A stretch of DNA of 64,000 bases from the NCBI GenBank assembly GCA_964466115.1, contig CAYXMH010000001.1, positions 124,001-188,000 on the forward strand, in the 5' to 3' direction. This DNA comes from Pseudolysobacter sp964466115. Its GTDB lineage: Bacteria > Pseudomonadota > Gammaproteobacteria > Xanthomonadales > Rhodanobacteraceae. The notes under the pieces were generated by a model. It saw only the letters and a program-made list of their open reading frames with translations, was not told the origin of the DNA and made no database searches. Positions 17,087-26,576 of this stretch are shown here, in pieces. The number at the start of each line of letters is the position of its first letter. Within the stretch, counting starts at the first letter, position 1. A program made the position numbers and the translations under genes.

Positions 17087-17112
17087 GTAGGGTGGGCCTT
17101 GGCCCACCCTAC
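17087..17112. repeat. Perfect 12-bp palindrome with TT loop
   Basis: GTAGGGTGGGCC and GGCCCACCCTAC are perfect inverted arms around TT, three bases beyond the subtilase stop. There is no T run, so it is not a typical Rho-independent terminator, but it could stabilise the transcript end. It resembles other GTAGG-TGGGC palindromes such as the one at 47906-47974. Confidence 0.65.
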
Positions 17113-17115
17113 GAA

Positions 17116-20100
17116 TTATTGGCAAGTGAGATTCGGCGCCGACTCAAAGCTGTTGGCGAAGACCCGGCCAATCGTCACTCCGCCGCTGGTAAACGACACA
17201 TCGTCGAGCGAGAAACCCTCAAAGCTTGCGCCTGGGTCCGAGGAAAACCGCCAGCGCAGCCGTACCAACCGACCCTCGTATTGGCTTAGATCAACGGTGA
17301 ACGGCTTAAACACCGCGGGCGTGGTGTGGGTCGTCCCCATATCCTCAAAGGAGTTCGAGCCAGGTGTGGTGATGCCGGTAAAAGCGCCATGCGTGGGGGC
17401 ATATCCACAGGCGTTGAGCGGTGCCGACAACCCCATCGGCTGCGTTTGCGCAAATGTATTGGGGTATCCGCCATCGGGTGGCAAGTCGCTCCAGGTGCTG
17501 CCATTATTGGTGGAAATCTCCAACGCCACACCGTCCCATTGATATTCCAGGTCGTAGCGCGCGTTGAAATGCAAAATGGACCCGGCGCCGATAAGAATCG
17601 GCGGTGTGGTTAAGGCCCCGCAAGTCAGATCGGGATACGTCGTGGTCGCAGCACCCGATGCGCTGCGGTAGCTGTAAGCGCCACCATCAAAAATGGTATT
17701 GGACACTTGCCAGGGGGAAGTCATATCCATATAGGTATGCGTGTCAACATCGTCCAGATAAGCGCTCGCCGCTATGCCATCCAATCCCGTGGTCGTCGCG
17801 TTTAATACGGTTTGCGAAATCGATTCCGATGCATTGTTCATCCCATCGATTGCACGGATGACGTAGTAATACGGCTGCCCGTTGAGCGCTGTGGTGTCGT
17901 TGTAACTGGTGCCCATGATCCCGAAAAACACGGTTGGCGTACCGGTTAACGTCGGCGTTATGTAACGGGTGATTTGATAATGCATCGATGAAACGGTGGG
18001 GCACGTTGGGCTACCCGCAGTCCAATTTAACTGCACCGAACAAGTGCTGTTTTGCTGATTGCGCTGAAAACTGCTTTGAGAAAAAGTCGGGGTCAGCGAA
18101 CACGTATCATTCGATGTCACTTGCATGCATTCGGAATGCTCGGATTCAACGTCGTTGCCTACGGCACGCACTTCATAGGCGTATAAGAATCCGCCCTGGG
18201 TTCGATTATCAACGATGGGAAGGGCATCGGAATCGCCGGTGGCCACCAGATGGAACTCGCCTTGATCAACCTGCGGAGCACCATCGCCATCGAATTGACA
18301 ACCGCCATCGGCGCGATACAGCTGATAGCTGTCCGCACCCATTGAGGGCGCATAGCTAACCGCCACTCCAGAGGTATTATTGCTGTCCACGCGCAACTCA
18401 AACGGCGCCGAAACCTGGCCCGGATCGGGCAGACCGAAATCCCCTGAGGCCACCAGCGCGTAGCCTTGCCGATCTGTACCACCGCGGCCGTTGCCAGGCA
18501 CAGTCCGCCCGCGCACCCTAAGCGTATAAATTCCGGCCTGCGGGGTTGGCAAGCGCACCGTCTCCACCGTATTGATGGTATCGGCCGGATCGGTGGAATT
18601 GGAAACACCACCGAGATCAAACGCATTACCGCGATACAAGGTGTGATCCGGCGCAACCACCTCCAAATCCAAATTGTTCACCAAGGCCCGCATCGCCGTA
18701 AGCGATGCGTCGGGGTCGGCCCATGTCAGTGTCACTCGCAACTCTTGATCTGCCGCCACGTTGTTGAGCGTGTAGGTATCAACCGCGTTTTGAACCAAAC
18801 CGGAGGCGTTGGTGCGCTCCCAATAGCGCATGCGGCGGTTGTCATCACCGCCCCCAGGATAAGTAAGGTTGAACCAAATACTGCCGTCCGACCACATACG
18901 TCCCCATCCGGTGCGGTTGTTTGGCCAAACCACCGTGCCATCGGCGATCATCGGATTGGTGCCGTTCAACACAACCGCCTTCAACAAACTACCGCTTGGA
19001 TTCACGACATCGGAGAAATTTCTATCGCCGGTTGGATAAAAGCCTTCGGTAAAATATTGGCGCACCAACGCCAAATTACCGGCGATCGTTGGCGTGGCCA
19101 TCGATGTACCATCTAACGCCTGAGTGAGCGGTGCGGGCGTCGTGCTGCTGTTGTTGGTGTTGCCAAGCGCAGAAACGGTGGTTCTGCCCGGCGCCATAAT
19201 TTCAGGTTTAAAGCGTCCATCGGCGGTAGGCCCGTTGCTTGAAAAAGTAGCGCGAGTCAGGCTGCCGGCGTGTCCCAGCGCACCGACGGTAAGCGCATTT
19301 TTGGCATTGCCCGGTGAGCCGATCGTGCTTGGGGCCATGCCGGATCCGTTGTTGCCCGCCGCCACCACCATCAATAATCCCTCGCGCAGCCACATCTCAT
19401 AGTCGGCACTGGCATCTTCACCGGTGTAGTGGGCACCCGGGCCGCCGCCGCCCCAGCTATCGCTGTGAATTCGCGCGCCGCCTCGATAGGCCTGTTCCAG
19501 CAAGTCGGCCACATTGACACTCACCAAACAACCGGTGGTGTCATCACCGATGTCTTGAAACAAAAGCTCGGCATTGCCCGCCATGCCATCGGCCAAATCG
19601 TGGCCATCGGCGGTGGGGCTTGAGGCATAGTAAGTGTTGGAACCGAAGGTTCCTACGGCATCGCCGGCAATTGTGCCGGAGGTATGAGTGCCGTGATAAC
19701 TCGTTGGCGCTCCATCGCCTCCGGGACAGACCGCGTTATTGTCGTAAGCCGTCGCACCCGGCTGAACCCAATAGGCGTAAATTTTGGCACCAGGATGCAT
19801 GGTGCCCACCGCGGGTGGCACCGTATTTACCGCATCGGTAAGGGATGTATAAGGACCGAACCCGCTGTCCAAAGTCGTAAACCAGGCTTCGTTGTGATCT
19901 AAACCGGAATCGGCAATGCCAACGATTTGACCGCTGCCAAAAAGGTTATGAAACCACAACTGGGGAGACACGCACGGATAACCGCTGCCGGGACACGTTG
20001 CCGTGTCGTTGTTTTGAATCGCGCCAATGGCGCCGCTGTTCCACAGTCGCGGAGGATAATAGGGTGAAATCCAGGCCACGCCCGAGGCGGCACTGGCTGC

Positions 20101-20748
20101 GTTGATGAATGCAGCGAGTTGGCCGGGATGAATGCGTACCCGCACACTCGACCCCGCCTGATGCACGTGTTGATCGGTAATCTCGACCGAATTCAAATAT
20201 TTTTTCAGCGCTGCCACTATAGCGTCGGTCGGTTCGCCGGCGAATGCCAGGATTTCAATCTCAAGGTCGCCGTTCAAATCCGGTTGCAGAGCCGCCTGTT
20301 TTGTCGCCCATAGGGCAGGATCAAGCTTCATACCGGGTTCGAAATGACCGGCCCAACGCACCGCGGGATCGGCACGTATGGCGCTCAGGTCCACGCCATT
20401 CAAACGCACTTGATACGCGTTATTTGGCACATACCCCACGAATTGCACACCCAGCTGTTCCAACCGCGCGTGCTCGGTGAGTTTATCGGCTTGAAATTGC
20501 ACAATCGCATAGCGGCTGCTCAAGGTTTGCGCGGCGCCAGTGGCGGTAAAATTCAAGCGCTCGGTAACGGGATCGAAAATGCCGCTGCGCAGCAACAGCG
20601 CGGTGGCGGAAGCCGAATTCAGCTGTGCAAGATCCGGTTCATGGGCAAGTACCGATTTACGCGAATCGGCGGCGAAGCCTTGCGTCATTGCCAGAAAGCC
20701 CCATAAAGCGATCAAACCCATCGCCTGGAAATGCTTGCACATAATCAT
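17116..20748 (-). CDS. Large secreted subtilisin-like serine protease (S8 family)
   Basis: A 1210-residue exported protease. A signal peptide covers residues 1 to about 27 (cleavage near GFAAD), then a propeptide-like region to about 230. The S8 domain has Asp280 (IADSGLDH), His352 (HGTHTSGT) and Ser549 (GTSMATP). It is followed by a jelly-roll P-domain-like region, a fibronectin-like segment and a beta-rich C-terminal domain. The protein ends with GRVFANSFESAPN, resembling the short FxxGFE-type tail seen on many secreted proteins of Xanthomonadales relatives. AGGGG precedes the first ATG. The substrate is unknown; extracellular protein degradation is likely. It is monocistronic. Confidence 0.9.
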   Translation of the reverse strand: MIMCKHFQAMGLIALWGFLAMTQGFAADSRKSVLAHEPDLAQLNSASATALLLRSGIFDPVTERLNFTATGAAQTLSSRYAIVQFQADKLTEHARLEQLGVQFVGYVPNNAYQVRLNGVDLSAIRADPAVRWAGHFEPGMKLDPALWATKQAALQPDLNGDLEIEILAFAGEPTDAIVAALKKYLNSVEITDQHVHQAGSSVRVRIHPGQLAAFINAASAASGVAWISPYYPPRLWNSGAIGAIQNNDTATCPGSGYPCVSPQLWFHNLFGSGQIVGIADSGLDHNEAWFTTLDSGFGPYTSLTDAVNTVPPAVGTMHPGAKIYAYWVQPGATAYDNNAVCPGGDGAPTSYHGTHTSGTIAGDAVGTFGSNTYYASSPTADGHDLADGMAGNAELLFQDIGDDTTGCLVSVNVADLLEQAYRGGARIHSDSWGGGGPGAHYTGEDASADYEMWLREGLLMVVAAGNNGSGMAPSTIGSPGNAKNALTVGALGHAGSLTRATFSSNGPTADGRFKPEIMAPGRTTVSALGNTNNSSTTPAPLTQALDGTSMATPTIAGNLALVRQYFTEGFYPTGDRNFSDVVNPSGSLLKAVVLNGTNPMIADGTVVWPNNRTGWGRMWSDGSIWFNLTYPGGGDDNRRMRYWERTNASGLVQNAVDTYTLNNVAADQELRVTLTWADPDASLTAMRALVNNLDLEVVAPDHTLYRGNAFDLGGVSNSTDPADTINTVETVRLPTPQAGIYTLRVRGRTVPGNGRGGTDRQGYALVASGDFGLPDPGQVSAPFELRVDSNNTSGVAVSYAPSMGADSYQLYRADGGCQFDGDGAPQVDQGEFHLVATGDSDALPIVDNRTQGGFLYAYEVRAVGNDVESEHSECMQVTSNDTCSLTPTFSQSSFQRNQQNSTCSVQLNWTAGSPTCPTVSSMHYQITRYITPTLTGTPTVFFGIMGTSYNDTTALNGQPYYYVIRAIDGMNNASESISQTVLNATTTGLDGIAASAYLDDVDTHTYMDMTSPWQVSNTIFDGGAYSYRSASGAATTTYPDLTCGALTTPPILIGAGSILHFNARYDLEYQWDGVALEISTNNGSTWSDLPPDGGYPNTFAQTQPMGLSAPLNACGYAPTHGAFTGITTPGSNSFEDMGTTHTTPAVFKPFTVDLSQYEGRLVRLRWRFSSDPGASFEGFSLDDVSFTSGGVTIGRVFANSFESAPNLTCQ

Positions 20749-20892
20749 TAAACCCCTATCAATTTCTTAAGCCGCGTGACGCGAACGAATGTAGCTGTTC
20801 AAAGAACGAACCCGAAGATAAATTATGAACTGAAATGCGGGTTTTTGTAACAAGCACTGCCTTATTGGATGGTTTAGTTTCAATCCAACATC

Positions 20893-20930
20893 AAAAAAAA
20901 GACGTGCGCCGGGCCTTGGTCCAGCACACG
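20893..20930 (-). terminator. Rho-independent terminator of the small secreted-protein gene
   Basis: On the minus strand a roughly 10-bp stem (CGTGTGCTGG with CCGGCGCACG, two G-U pairs) is followed by TC and eight T residues. It lies about 30 bases after the stop at 20960, and ahead of the subtilase promoter region. Confidence 0.75.
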
Positions 20931-20959
20931 CTTTTCATAAATAAACGACCCTTCCGGTT

Positions 20960-21445
20960 TCAGTCGTAATGGAAAAAACGCAGGGCGTGAATAAGTATCT
21001 TTCTTGCTTTTTCAGGAATCTGTGTTGCATCCAATACCTTTCCATCGAGCACCACCGTACCGCTCAACTCGGGGCCCTCATCGCTGCGCTGCACCTGAAA
21101 ATTCGTGAGATCCAACGTGGTTTGCTTGGCATTGCCGCCCTCGTCCACACCCGTAATGACCAAACTGCCGTTGTAGGTGCTGATAGCCGATTCGGCACTG
21201 CGTTGCAGCGTCCGCGTAACATTCCCGCTAATGCTGCGGGTCTGATCGCCGGGGTGAAAGCTTAAAAAAGCCGCTTGGCTGATTAAATCGGCACCCGGCA
21301 TATCAACGGTGCCGGCGCTATCAATGATTAAGCTGCCGCCAAAGGCATCGGAAACGCTGCTGTGCCGCGTTACGTTTAATTCAGCGTTTGCCGCCGTTGT
21401 TAACATACCGCACAACGCAGCCGCCATTATTCGACGATGATTCAT
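20960..21445 (-). CDS. Small secreted protein, function unknown
   Basis: A 161-residue protein with a clear signal peptide (MNHRRIMAAALCGMLTTAANA, cleavage near residue 21). The mature part is rich in Ser, Thr and Gly, probably beta-structured, and has no Cys. AGGAG lies before the ATG at 21445, and a good terminator follows, so it is a real single gene. I recognise no family. The neighbouring subtilase suggests a role outside the cell but does not prove one. Confidence 0.75.
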   Translation of the reverse strand: MNHRRIMAAALCGMLTTAANAELNVTRHSSVSDAFGGSLIIDSAGTVDMPGADLISQAAFLSFHPGDQTRSISGNVTRTLQRSAESAISTYNGSLVITGVDEGGNAKQTTLDLTNFQVQRSDEGPELSGTVVLDGKVLDATQIPEKARKILIHALRFFHYD

Positions 21446-21682
21446 AATTCGGACTCCTCTGCATATTGGTTCATTTCAAAAGGTATGCGCGCGCATTCGT
21501 CAAACGCACGAACCAAACCCTGGTTGACAAGCCGCAACGCCTACCCCTTGGTATAAACCGCCCCAACCGTTAGCCGCCAAATGCGGGCTGCAATCGCTAG
21601 TGCTCTGGTACAATCGATCCTTAGAATTCAGCCAGCATGCCAGCGCAACAATCAAACGCTGCCGCCCTTTCCAGGAGTGTTC

Positions 21683-23203
21683 ATGAGCAACGATATTTTT
21701 AAAGCGCTTAAATTAAGCGAAAACAACTCAGGCACCTATTTTGGTAACAATGAATGGGCAAAAACCACCGACGCTGGGATTTTGCAATCGATTAATCCAG
21801 CCAGCGGAGCCGTCAATGGCTGCGTTTACGCAAGCTCTGCCGCGGCCTACGAATTGATGATGGAGCGTGCCCAAGCCGCGTTTACCGCTTGGCGCACCAC
21901 ACCGGCCCCCAAACGCGGCGAAGCCATTCGATTGTGCGCCGATGCACTGCGCAAACATAAAGATGCGCTTGGCTCTCTCGTGTCGTTGGAAATGGGCAAG
22001 ATTAAGCCTGAGGGTGATGGGGAGGTGCAGGAAATGATCGACATAGCCGACTTCGCCGTCGGCCAATCGCGCATGCTGTACGGCCATACGATGCACTCGG
22101 AGCGTCCCGGTCATCGCATGTCCGAGCAATGGCATCCGCTTGGACTGGTGGGAATCATCTCGGCCTTCAATTTTCCGGTTGCGGTGTGGTCATGGAACGC
22201 GTTTCTTGCGGCGATTTGCGGCGATATCTCCATTTGGAAACCCTCCCCCAAAACCCCATTGACTGCGGTTGCGGTAATGAAGATATGCACGGAAGCATTA
22301 CACGCAGGCGGGTTCCCCGATATTTTCTTTTTGTTTAACGATGCAGGCACCGAACTGGCGCAACGCTTTGTCGACGATCACCGCATTCCATTGATCTCGT
22401 TCACGGGCTCCACCGCCGTTGGCCGAAAAGTCGGCGAGCGCGTGGCGCGGCGCTTAGGTCGCAGCCTATTGGAGCTCGGTGGCAACAACGCGATCATCGT
22501 TGATCAAACTGCCGACTTAAAATTGGTAATCCCAGCGATCGCATTCGGCGCCATCGGCACCGCTGGGCAACGCTGCACTACTACGCGGCGATTGCTGATA
22601 CACGAATCGATTTTTTCCGATGTGGTCGCACGGCTCACTGCCGCCTACCAACAGGTGCGTATCGGCGATCCGCTTACACCCGGCACCTTGATGGGTCCGC
22701 TCATCGATAAGGACGCCGTTGCGCGCTACTTAAGCGCCATCGAAAAGGCAAAAGCCGCCGGTGGTACGGTCCTGTGCGGAGGTAAAGTGCGCCAAGGTAA
22801 CTTCGTCGAGCCGACCATCATCAGCGGCGCCGCGAACGATTGCGAAGCGGTGCAAACCGAAACCTTCGCACCAATTCTCTACGTGATGCCGTTTAAAACA
22901 ATTGAGCAAGCCATTGCTTTACAAAATGGCGTGCCACAAGGCTTGTCATCCTCCATTTTCACCACCGATGTGCGCCATGCCGAATTGTTTTTCTCGGCCG
23001 CGGGCTCGGATTGCGGTATAGCCAACGTCAATATCGGTACCAGCGGCGCGGAAATCGGCGGTGCGTTTGGCGGCGAAAAAGAAACCGGCGGTGGCCGCGA
23101 ATCCGGGTCGGACGCCTGGAAAGTGTACATGCGCCGCCAAACCAATACGGTGAACTACTCCAACGCCGTGCCGCTGGCGCAGGGCATCAAGTTCGATTTG
23201 TAA
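21683..23203 (+). CDS. amaB: ALDH7-type aldehyde dehydrogenase (L-aminoadipate-semialdehyde dehydrogenase)
   Basis: A 506-residue NAD-dependent aldehyde dehydrogenase. Catalytic Cys298 lies in GTAGQRCTT and the general base Glu265 in LLELGGNN. The C-terminal ESGSDAWKVYMRRQT and LAQGIKFDL are signatures of the ALDH7 (antiquitin) group, which oxidises alpha-aminoadipate semialdehyde in lysine breakdown. The start at 21683 has AGGAG nearby; a longer reading from 21581 has no conserved content. DUF4190 gene follows after 10 bases. The glutaryl-CoA dehydrogenase at 30.6 kb fits the same route. The symbol follows Pseudomonas usage; substrate is inferred. Confidence 0.85.
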   Translation: MSNDIFKALKLSENNSGTYFGNNEWAKTTDAGILQSINPASGAVNGCVYASSAAAYELMMERAQAAFTAWRTTPAPKRGEAIRLCADALRKHKDALGSLVSLEMGKIKPEGDGEVQEMIDIADFAVGQSRMLYGHTMHSERPGHRMSEQWHPLGLVGIISAFNFPVAVWSWNAFLAAICGDISIWKPSPKTPLTAVAVMKICTEALHAGGFPDIFFLFNDAGTELAQRFVDDHRIPLISFTGSTAVGRKVGERVARRLGRSLLELGGNNAIIVDQTADLKLVIPAIAFGAIGTAGQRCTTTRRLLIHESIFSDVVARLTAAYQQVRIGDPLTPGTLMGPLIDKDAVARYLSAIEKAKAAGGTVLCGGKVRQGNFVEPTIISGAANDCEAVQTETFAPILYVMPFKTIEQAIALQNGVPQGLSSSIFTTDVRHAELFFSAAGSDCGIANVNIGTSGAEIGGAFGGEKETGGGRESGSDAWKVYMRRQTNTVNYSNAVPLAQGIKFDL

Positions 23204-23213
23204 GGACGGTTTA

Positions 23214-23504
23214 ATGAACGCCAATCAACCCGCGCATACCAGCGCCACCGCCATCACCAGCCTAGTGTTCGGGGTATTGTCTTGGGTGCTATTGCCGTTA
23301 CTGGGAGCGATTCTTGCGGTTGTTTTTGGGCATATCGCACGCGCAGAAATTCGCAAGGCTCCGCCCGGGCAAATCGAAGGCGATGGATTGGCCATTGCCG
23401 GCTTGGTTTTAGGCTGGCTGCATCTGGTTGTTGTCATTATGGCCATTTGCATAATCATCGTCTTTTTCGGTGGCATTGCACTGCTTGCCGGCATCGGCCA
23501 TTAG
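23214..23504 (+). CDS. DUF4190 domain small membrane protein
   Basis: A 96-residue protein with two hydrophobic spans (about residues 13-38 and 62-94) joined by a loop GHIARAEIRKAPPGQIEGDG, the hallmark of DUF4190. AAGGA lies before the ATG. It is in the same direction as the dehydrogenase upstream and pyrD downstream and may be co-transcribed with both. Function is unknown. Confidence 0.85.
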   Translation: MNANQPAHTSATAITSLVFGVLSWVLLPLLGAILAVVFGHIARAEIRKAPPGQIEGDGLAIAGLVLGWLHLVVVIMAICIIIVFFGGIALLAGIGH

Positions 23505-23511
23505 ACGTCCT

Positions 23512-24555
23512 TTGTACGAACTTATTCGCCCATGCTTATTTGCTCTGGATGCCGAGCGCGCGCACGATCTCGCGCTCACAGCCATTCAAGCCGCCTATGC
23601 GTGCGGAGTGTCGCGACTGATCGCCGGCACCCCGCAACCATTACCAACTAAGGTCTTCGGAATTGAATTCCCAAACCCGGTGGGACTTGCGGCGGGGTTG
23701 GATAAAAACGGCGATTATTTCGAGGCACTCGCCGCGCTGGGATTTGGCTTCGTGGAAATTGGAACGATCACCCCAAAGCCCCAACCCGGCAATCCCAAAC
23801 CGCGGATGTTCCGCCTAAACCCTGAACAAGGCATCATCAATCGCTTGGGCTTTAACAATAAAGGCCTGGATTACTTAATCAACCAAGTGGCACGCAGCCG
23901 CTTTAAAGGCGTGCTTGGCATCAACATCGGCAAGAACAAAAGCACGCCCAATGAGCAAGCCGCTAGTGACTATTTAACCTGCCTTGCTCGCGTATACCCA
24001 TATGCCGGCTATATCACGGTGAATATTTCATCCCCGAACACGCAAGGGTTACGCGACCTGCAGCAGGAACACGCTTTATACCAATTGGTTTCGCGATTGC
24101 GTGAGGCGCAGGAGAAACACGCCGCACTTCAGGGCTTGCGCAAACCGGTTTTACTAAAGATCGCACCGGACCTCGATGCAAACGAACTCGATGCGATCGC
24201 ACATGTGGCGTTAACCTGCCATATTGACGGACTAATTTGCACCAATACCACGATTGACCGCGATGCCATCGCCGATTCGCAACACAAGGACGAACCAGGA
24301 GGGTTGAGCGGCCGCCCTTTATTTGCAAAAGCGACAAAAGTATTGCATGAAATGGCGCAACGGTTGGAAGCGAAGATTCCATTGATCGGCGTGGGCGGCA
24401 TTCTTTCCGGGGACGATGCAGCAGAAAAAATTCAAGCCGGCGCAAGTCTGGTACAGTTTTATACCGGCATGATTTATCGCGGCCCGGCGCTCATCGCCGA
24501 GTCGGTGGCTGCGATTGGGCAACTCAAGGCGACCGGGGGCACTCATGCACACTGA
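23512..24555 (+). CDS. pyrD: Dihydroorotate dehydrogenase (quinone), class 2
   Basis: Oxidises dihydroorotate to orotate at the inner membrane, passing electrons from FMN to quinone (pyrimidine synthesis). Motifs are GLAAGLDKNG, GTITPKPQPGN, GFNNKG, NISSPNT with the catalytic Ser, TNTT and GVGGI. The N-terminal membrane-binding helices are present, typical of class 2. The start is uncertain: the alignment with E. coli PyrD suggests TTG 23512 (LYELIRPCLFALD). The longer GTG start at 23470 would overlap the DUF4190 gene by 35 bases. It overlaps murB by 11 bases. Confidence 0.93.
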   Translation: MYELIRPCLFALDAERAHDLALTAIQAAYACGVSRLIAGTPQPLPTKVFGIEFPNPVGLAAGLDKNGDYFEALAALGFGFVEIGTITPKPQPGNPKPRMFRLNPEQGIINRLGFNNKGLDYLINQVARSRFKGVLGINIGKNKSTPNEQAASDYLTCLARVYPYAGYITVNISSPNTQGLRDLQQEHALYQLVSRLREAQEKHAALQGLRKPVLLKIAPDLDANELDAIAHVALTCHIDGLICTNTTIDRDAIADSQHKDEPGGLSGRPLFAKATKVLHEMAQRLEAKIPLIGVGGILSGDDAAEKIQAGASLVQFYTGMIYRGPALIAESVAAIGQLKATGGTHAH

Positions 24556-25600
24556 CGGCGGTACGCCACTGTTGGTCACGCCTGGGTATACTCTGCTGCG
24601 CACCGCTTCGCTAAAAAACCACAACAGCTTTCGCGTTAACGCATCCACTGATCTTTTTGCCCAAGTACGCGATGCCTCCGCACTTCGCGAGCTCCTGAGT
24701 TCCTGGACCGCGCAAAATACGCCAATTTTTATACTCGGCGAAGGCAGCAACGTACTGCTCACGCGCGACTGGCCGGGTTTGATCGTCAACCTCGCCACTC
24801 GCGGCATACGTTTTGTTACAGACGATGGTGAAACGGCAGTGATTCGCGCTGAGGCCGGGGAAAACTGGCACAAATTCGTTAATTGGACAATCGCACAGAA
24901 TTTGCGCGGACTTGAAAATCTATCGCTCATTCCGGGTTCGGTCGGTGCCGCTCCAGTGCAAAACATCGGTGCTTATGGAGTGGAGTTGTCCGAATCCCTG
25001 AACGCCGTCGAAGCCTTTGATCGGGTGCAAAATGCCTTGGTACGCCTCACCCCGTCCGAATGCCGTTTCAGCTACCGCGGCAGCGTATTCAAAGCGGAGC
25101 CACATCGCTTTATTATTTGTGCGGTGGAAGTTCGCTTAAGCCGATCAACGCCTTTCCATCTCGATTACGCGGGTGTGCGCGAAGAATTAAGTGCACACGG
25201 CGCCGCAACGCCAACCCTGGCCGAGGTAGCCGCTGCCATTGTCCGTTTAAGGCAACGCAAACTACCCAATCCGCTGCAGATCGGGAACGCCGGCAGCTTC
25301 TTTAAGAACCCTATAGTTCCCTTGAGAACCGCAGAAACGTTAAAACGGCAGTACTCCAACCTTCCGATCTACCCTACCGCCGATGGCCGGGCGAAACTGA
25401 GCGCCGCCTGGCTGATTGAACAATGCGGCTGGAAAGGCTTTCGCTTGGACGATGCCGGCGTATCGGCGCAACATGCTCTGGTTTTACTCAACCATGGGCA
25501 AGCCAGCGGCCTAGCCTTGCTGACCTTAGCGCAACGCATTCAAGCATCGGTCCATGAAACATTCAGTATAGGATTGGAAGTGGAGCCGACAGTAATTTGA
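24545..25600 (+). CDS. murB: UDP-N-acetylenolpyruvoylglucosamine reductase
   Basis: Reduces UDP-GlcNAc-enolpyruvate to UDP-MurNAc in peptidoglycan precursor synthesis. FAD-binding motifs ILGEGSNVL and GLENLSLIPGSVGAAPVQNIGAYG are clear, with the catalytic Ser in NAGSFFKNP and a C-terminal Glu in the last residues (GLEVEPTVI). The C-terminal extra domain marks a type I MurB. The ATG at 24545 has GGGGG upstream and lies inside the pyrD end, so the genes are coupled. Confidence 0.95.
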   Translation: MHTDGGTPLLVTPGYTLLRTASLKNHNSFRVNASTDLFAQVRDASALRELLSSWTAQNTPIFILGEGSNVLLTRDWPGLIVNLATRGIRFVTDDGETAVIRAEAGENWHKFVNWTIAQNLRGLENLSLIPGSVGAAPVQNIGAYGVELSESLNAVEAFDRVQNALVRLTPSECRFSYRGSVFKAEPHRFIICAVEVRLSRSTPFHLDYAGVREELSAHGAATPTLAEVAAAIVRLRQRKLPNPLQIGNAGSFFKNPIVPLRTAETLKRQYSNLPIYPTADGRAKLSAAWLIEQCGWKGFRLDDAGVSAQHALVLLNHGQASGLALLTLAQRIQASVHETFSIGLEVEPTVI

Positions 25601-25713
25601 CGGTGCGAAGAAAGGATGTCATTACGCGACTGGAATCGTTACTCTATTGGAATACTGTACATATGTTGTAATCGTAAATGGTACTCCATTTTTCTCTTTA
25701 GACCAGTGCCCGC

Positions 25714-26550
25714 ATGATAGACCTTGACGCTTTAATTAAATCCGCCAACGAAATTGATCCCTTACCCGCTACGGCAGCACGTTTGGTCGGATTAACCGCC
25801 AACGATGCTTGGAGCTGGAAACAAGTGGTTGAGGTGATTAAATTGGATCCAATCATGGTCACACGCTTGTTGCGATTGGCTAACTCAGCGGCCTATTACA
25901 GCGCCAACGGCCCGATCGTCAGCATTGGCAATGCCGTTACGAAACTTGGCATATCCAATGTACTTGCCGTTGCTATCGCCAGCGGCGTAAGTACGCTGCT
26001 CAGCGCAGAGGCACCGGAATTGGGCTGGGGGAAAAACCGACTGTGGCGCAATGCGGTAGCCGCATCGCTGGTGCCGGATACTCTTTCATTGCAATTGTCG
26101 ATTCAAGCGCCTAAAGAGGCAAGCACCGCCGCGCTGCTGCACAACATCGGCATTTTGATACTACGGCGCTATCTCAAATCGAGAGAGACCAGCCTGTTGA
26201 AGAAAACGCTCGCCACCACTGGCGACATTTATGCCGCGGAAAGCGAGCTTTTCAACATGAACCATGCCCAAATCGGCGGAATTATTTTACAAAAATGGAA
26301 TTTGCCACAAACCATCGTCGATCTGGTGATTTACCACAATAAACCCAACGAACACCCGGGACGCTGCACGGACCTGGTTTATCTTGCCTATAAAATTGCC
26401 GGGCAAATCGTCCCCTCCACGTTGGACCCGGACGTCTCGGACATTGATGCTGGGGTATTTGAGCGCTTGCAGCTTAGCGAGGAGCAGTACAACGCGACGA
26501 TCACGATCGTGACGGAGCATTTGGAAGAAATCATGTCGATCTACGCGTGA
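25714..26550 (+). CDS. HDOD domain protein
   Basis: A 278-residue cytosolic protein with one HDOD domain covering about residues 10-205 (LPATAARLVGL, LDPIMVTRLLRLANSAAY, AVTKLGI, LLHNIGILILRRYL). HDOD is an HD-like fold usually lacking catalytic metal ligands, and it is used in signalling linked to cyclic di-GMP, chemotaxis or motility. No partner domain is fused. It is convergent with a cyclase-FHA gene, with only 26 bases between. The specific role is unknown. Confidence 0.85.
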   Translation: MIDLDALIKSANEIDPLPATAARLVGLTANDAWSWKQVVEVIKLDPIMVTRLLRLANSAAYYSANGPIVSIGNAVTKLGISNVLAVAIASGVSTLLSAEAPELGWGKNRLWRNAVAASLVPDTLSLQLSIQAPKEASTAALLHNIGILILRRYLKSRETSLLKKTLATTGDIYAAESELFNMNHAQIGGIILQKWNLPQTIVDLVIYHNKPNEHPGRCTDLVYLAYKIAGQIVPSTLDPDVSDIDAGVFERLQLSEEQYNATITIVTEHLEEIMSIYA

Positions 26551-26576
26551 TTCAATTCAGACGCGTATTTTTCTTG

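Noticed and set aside
21581..21682. Extended N-terminus of the ALDH7 gene
   Set aside because: Those 34 codons precede a clear AGGAG site and show no conserved residues.
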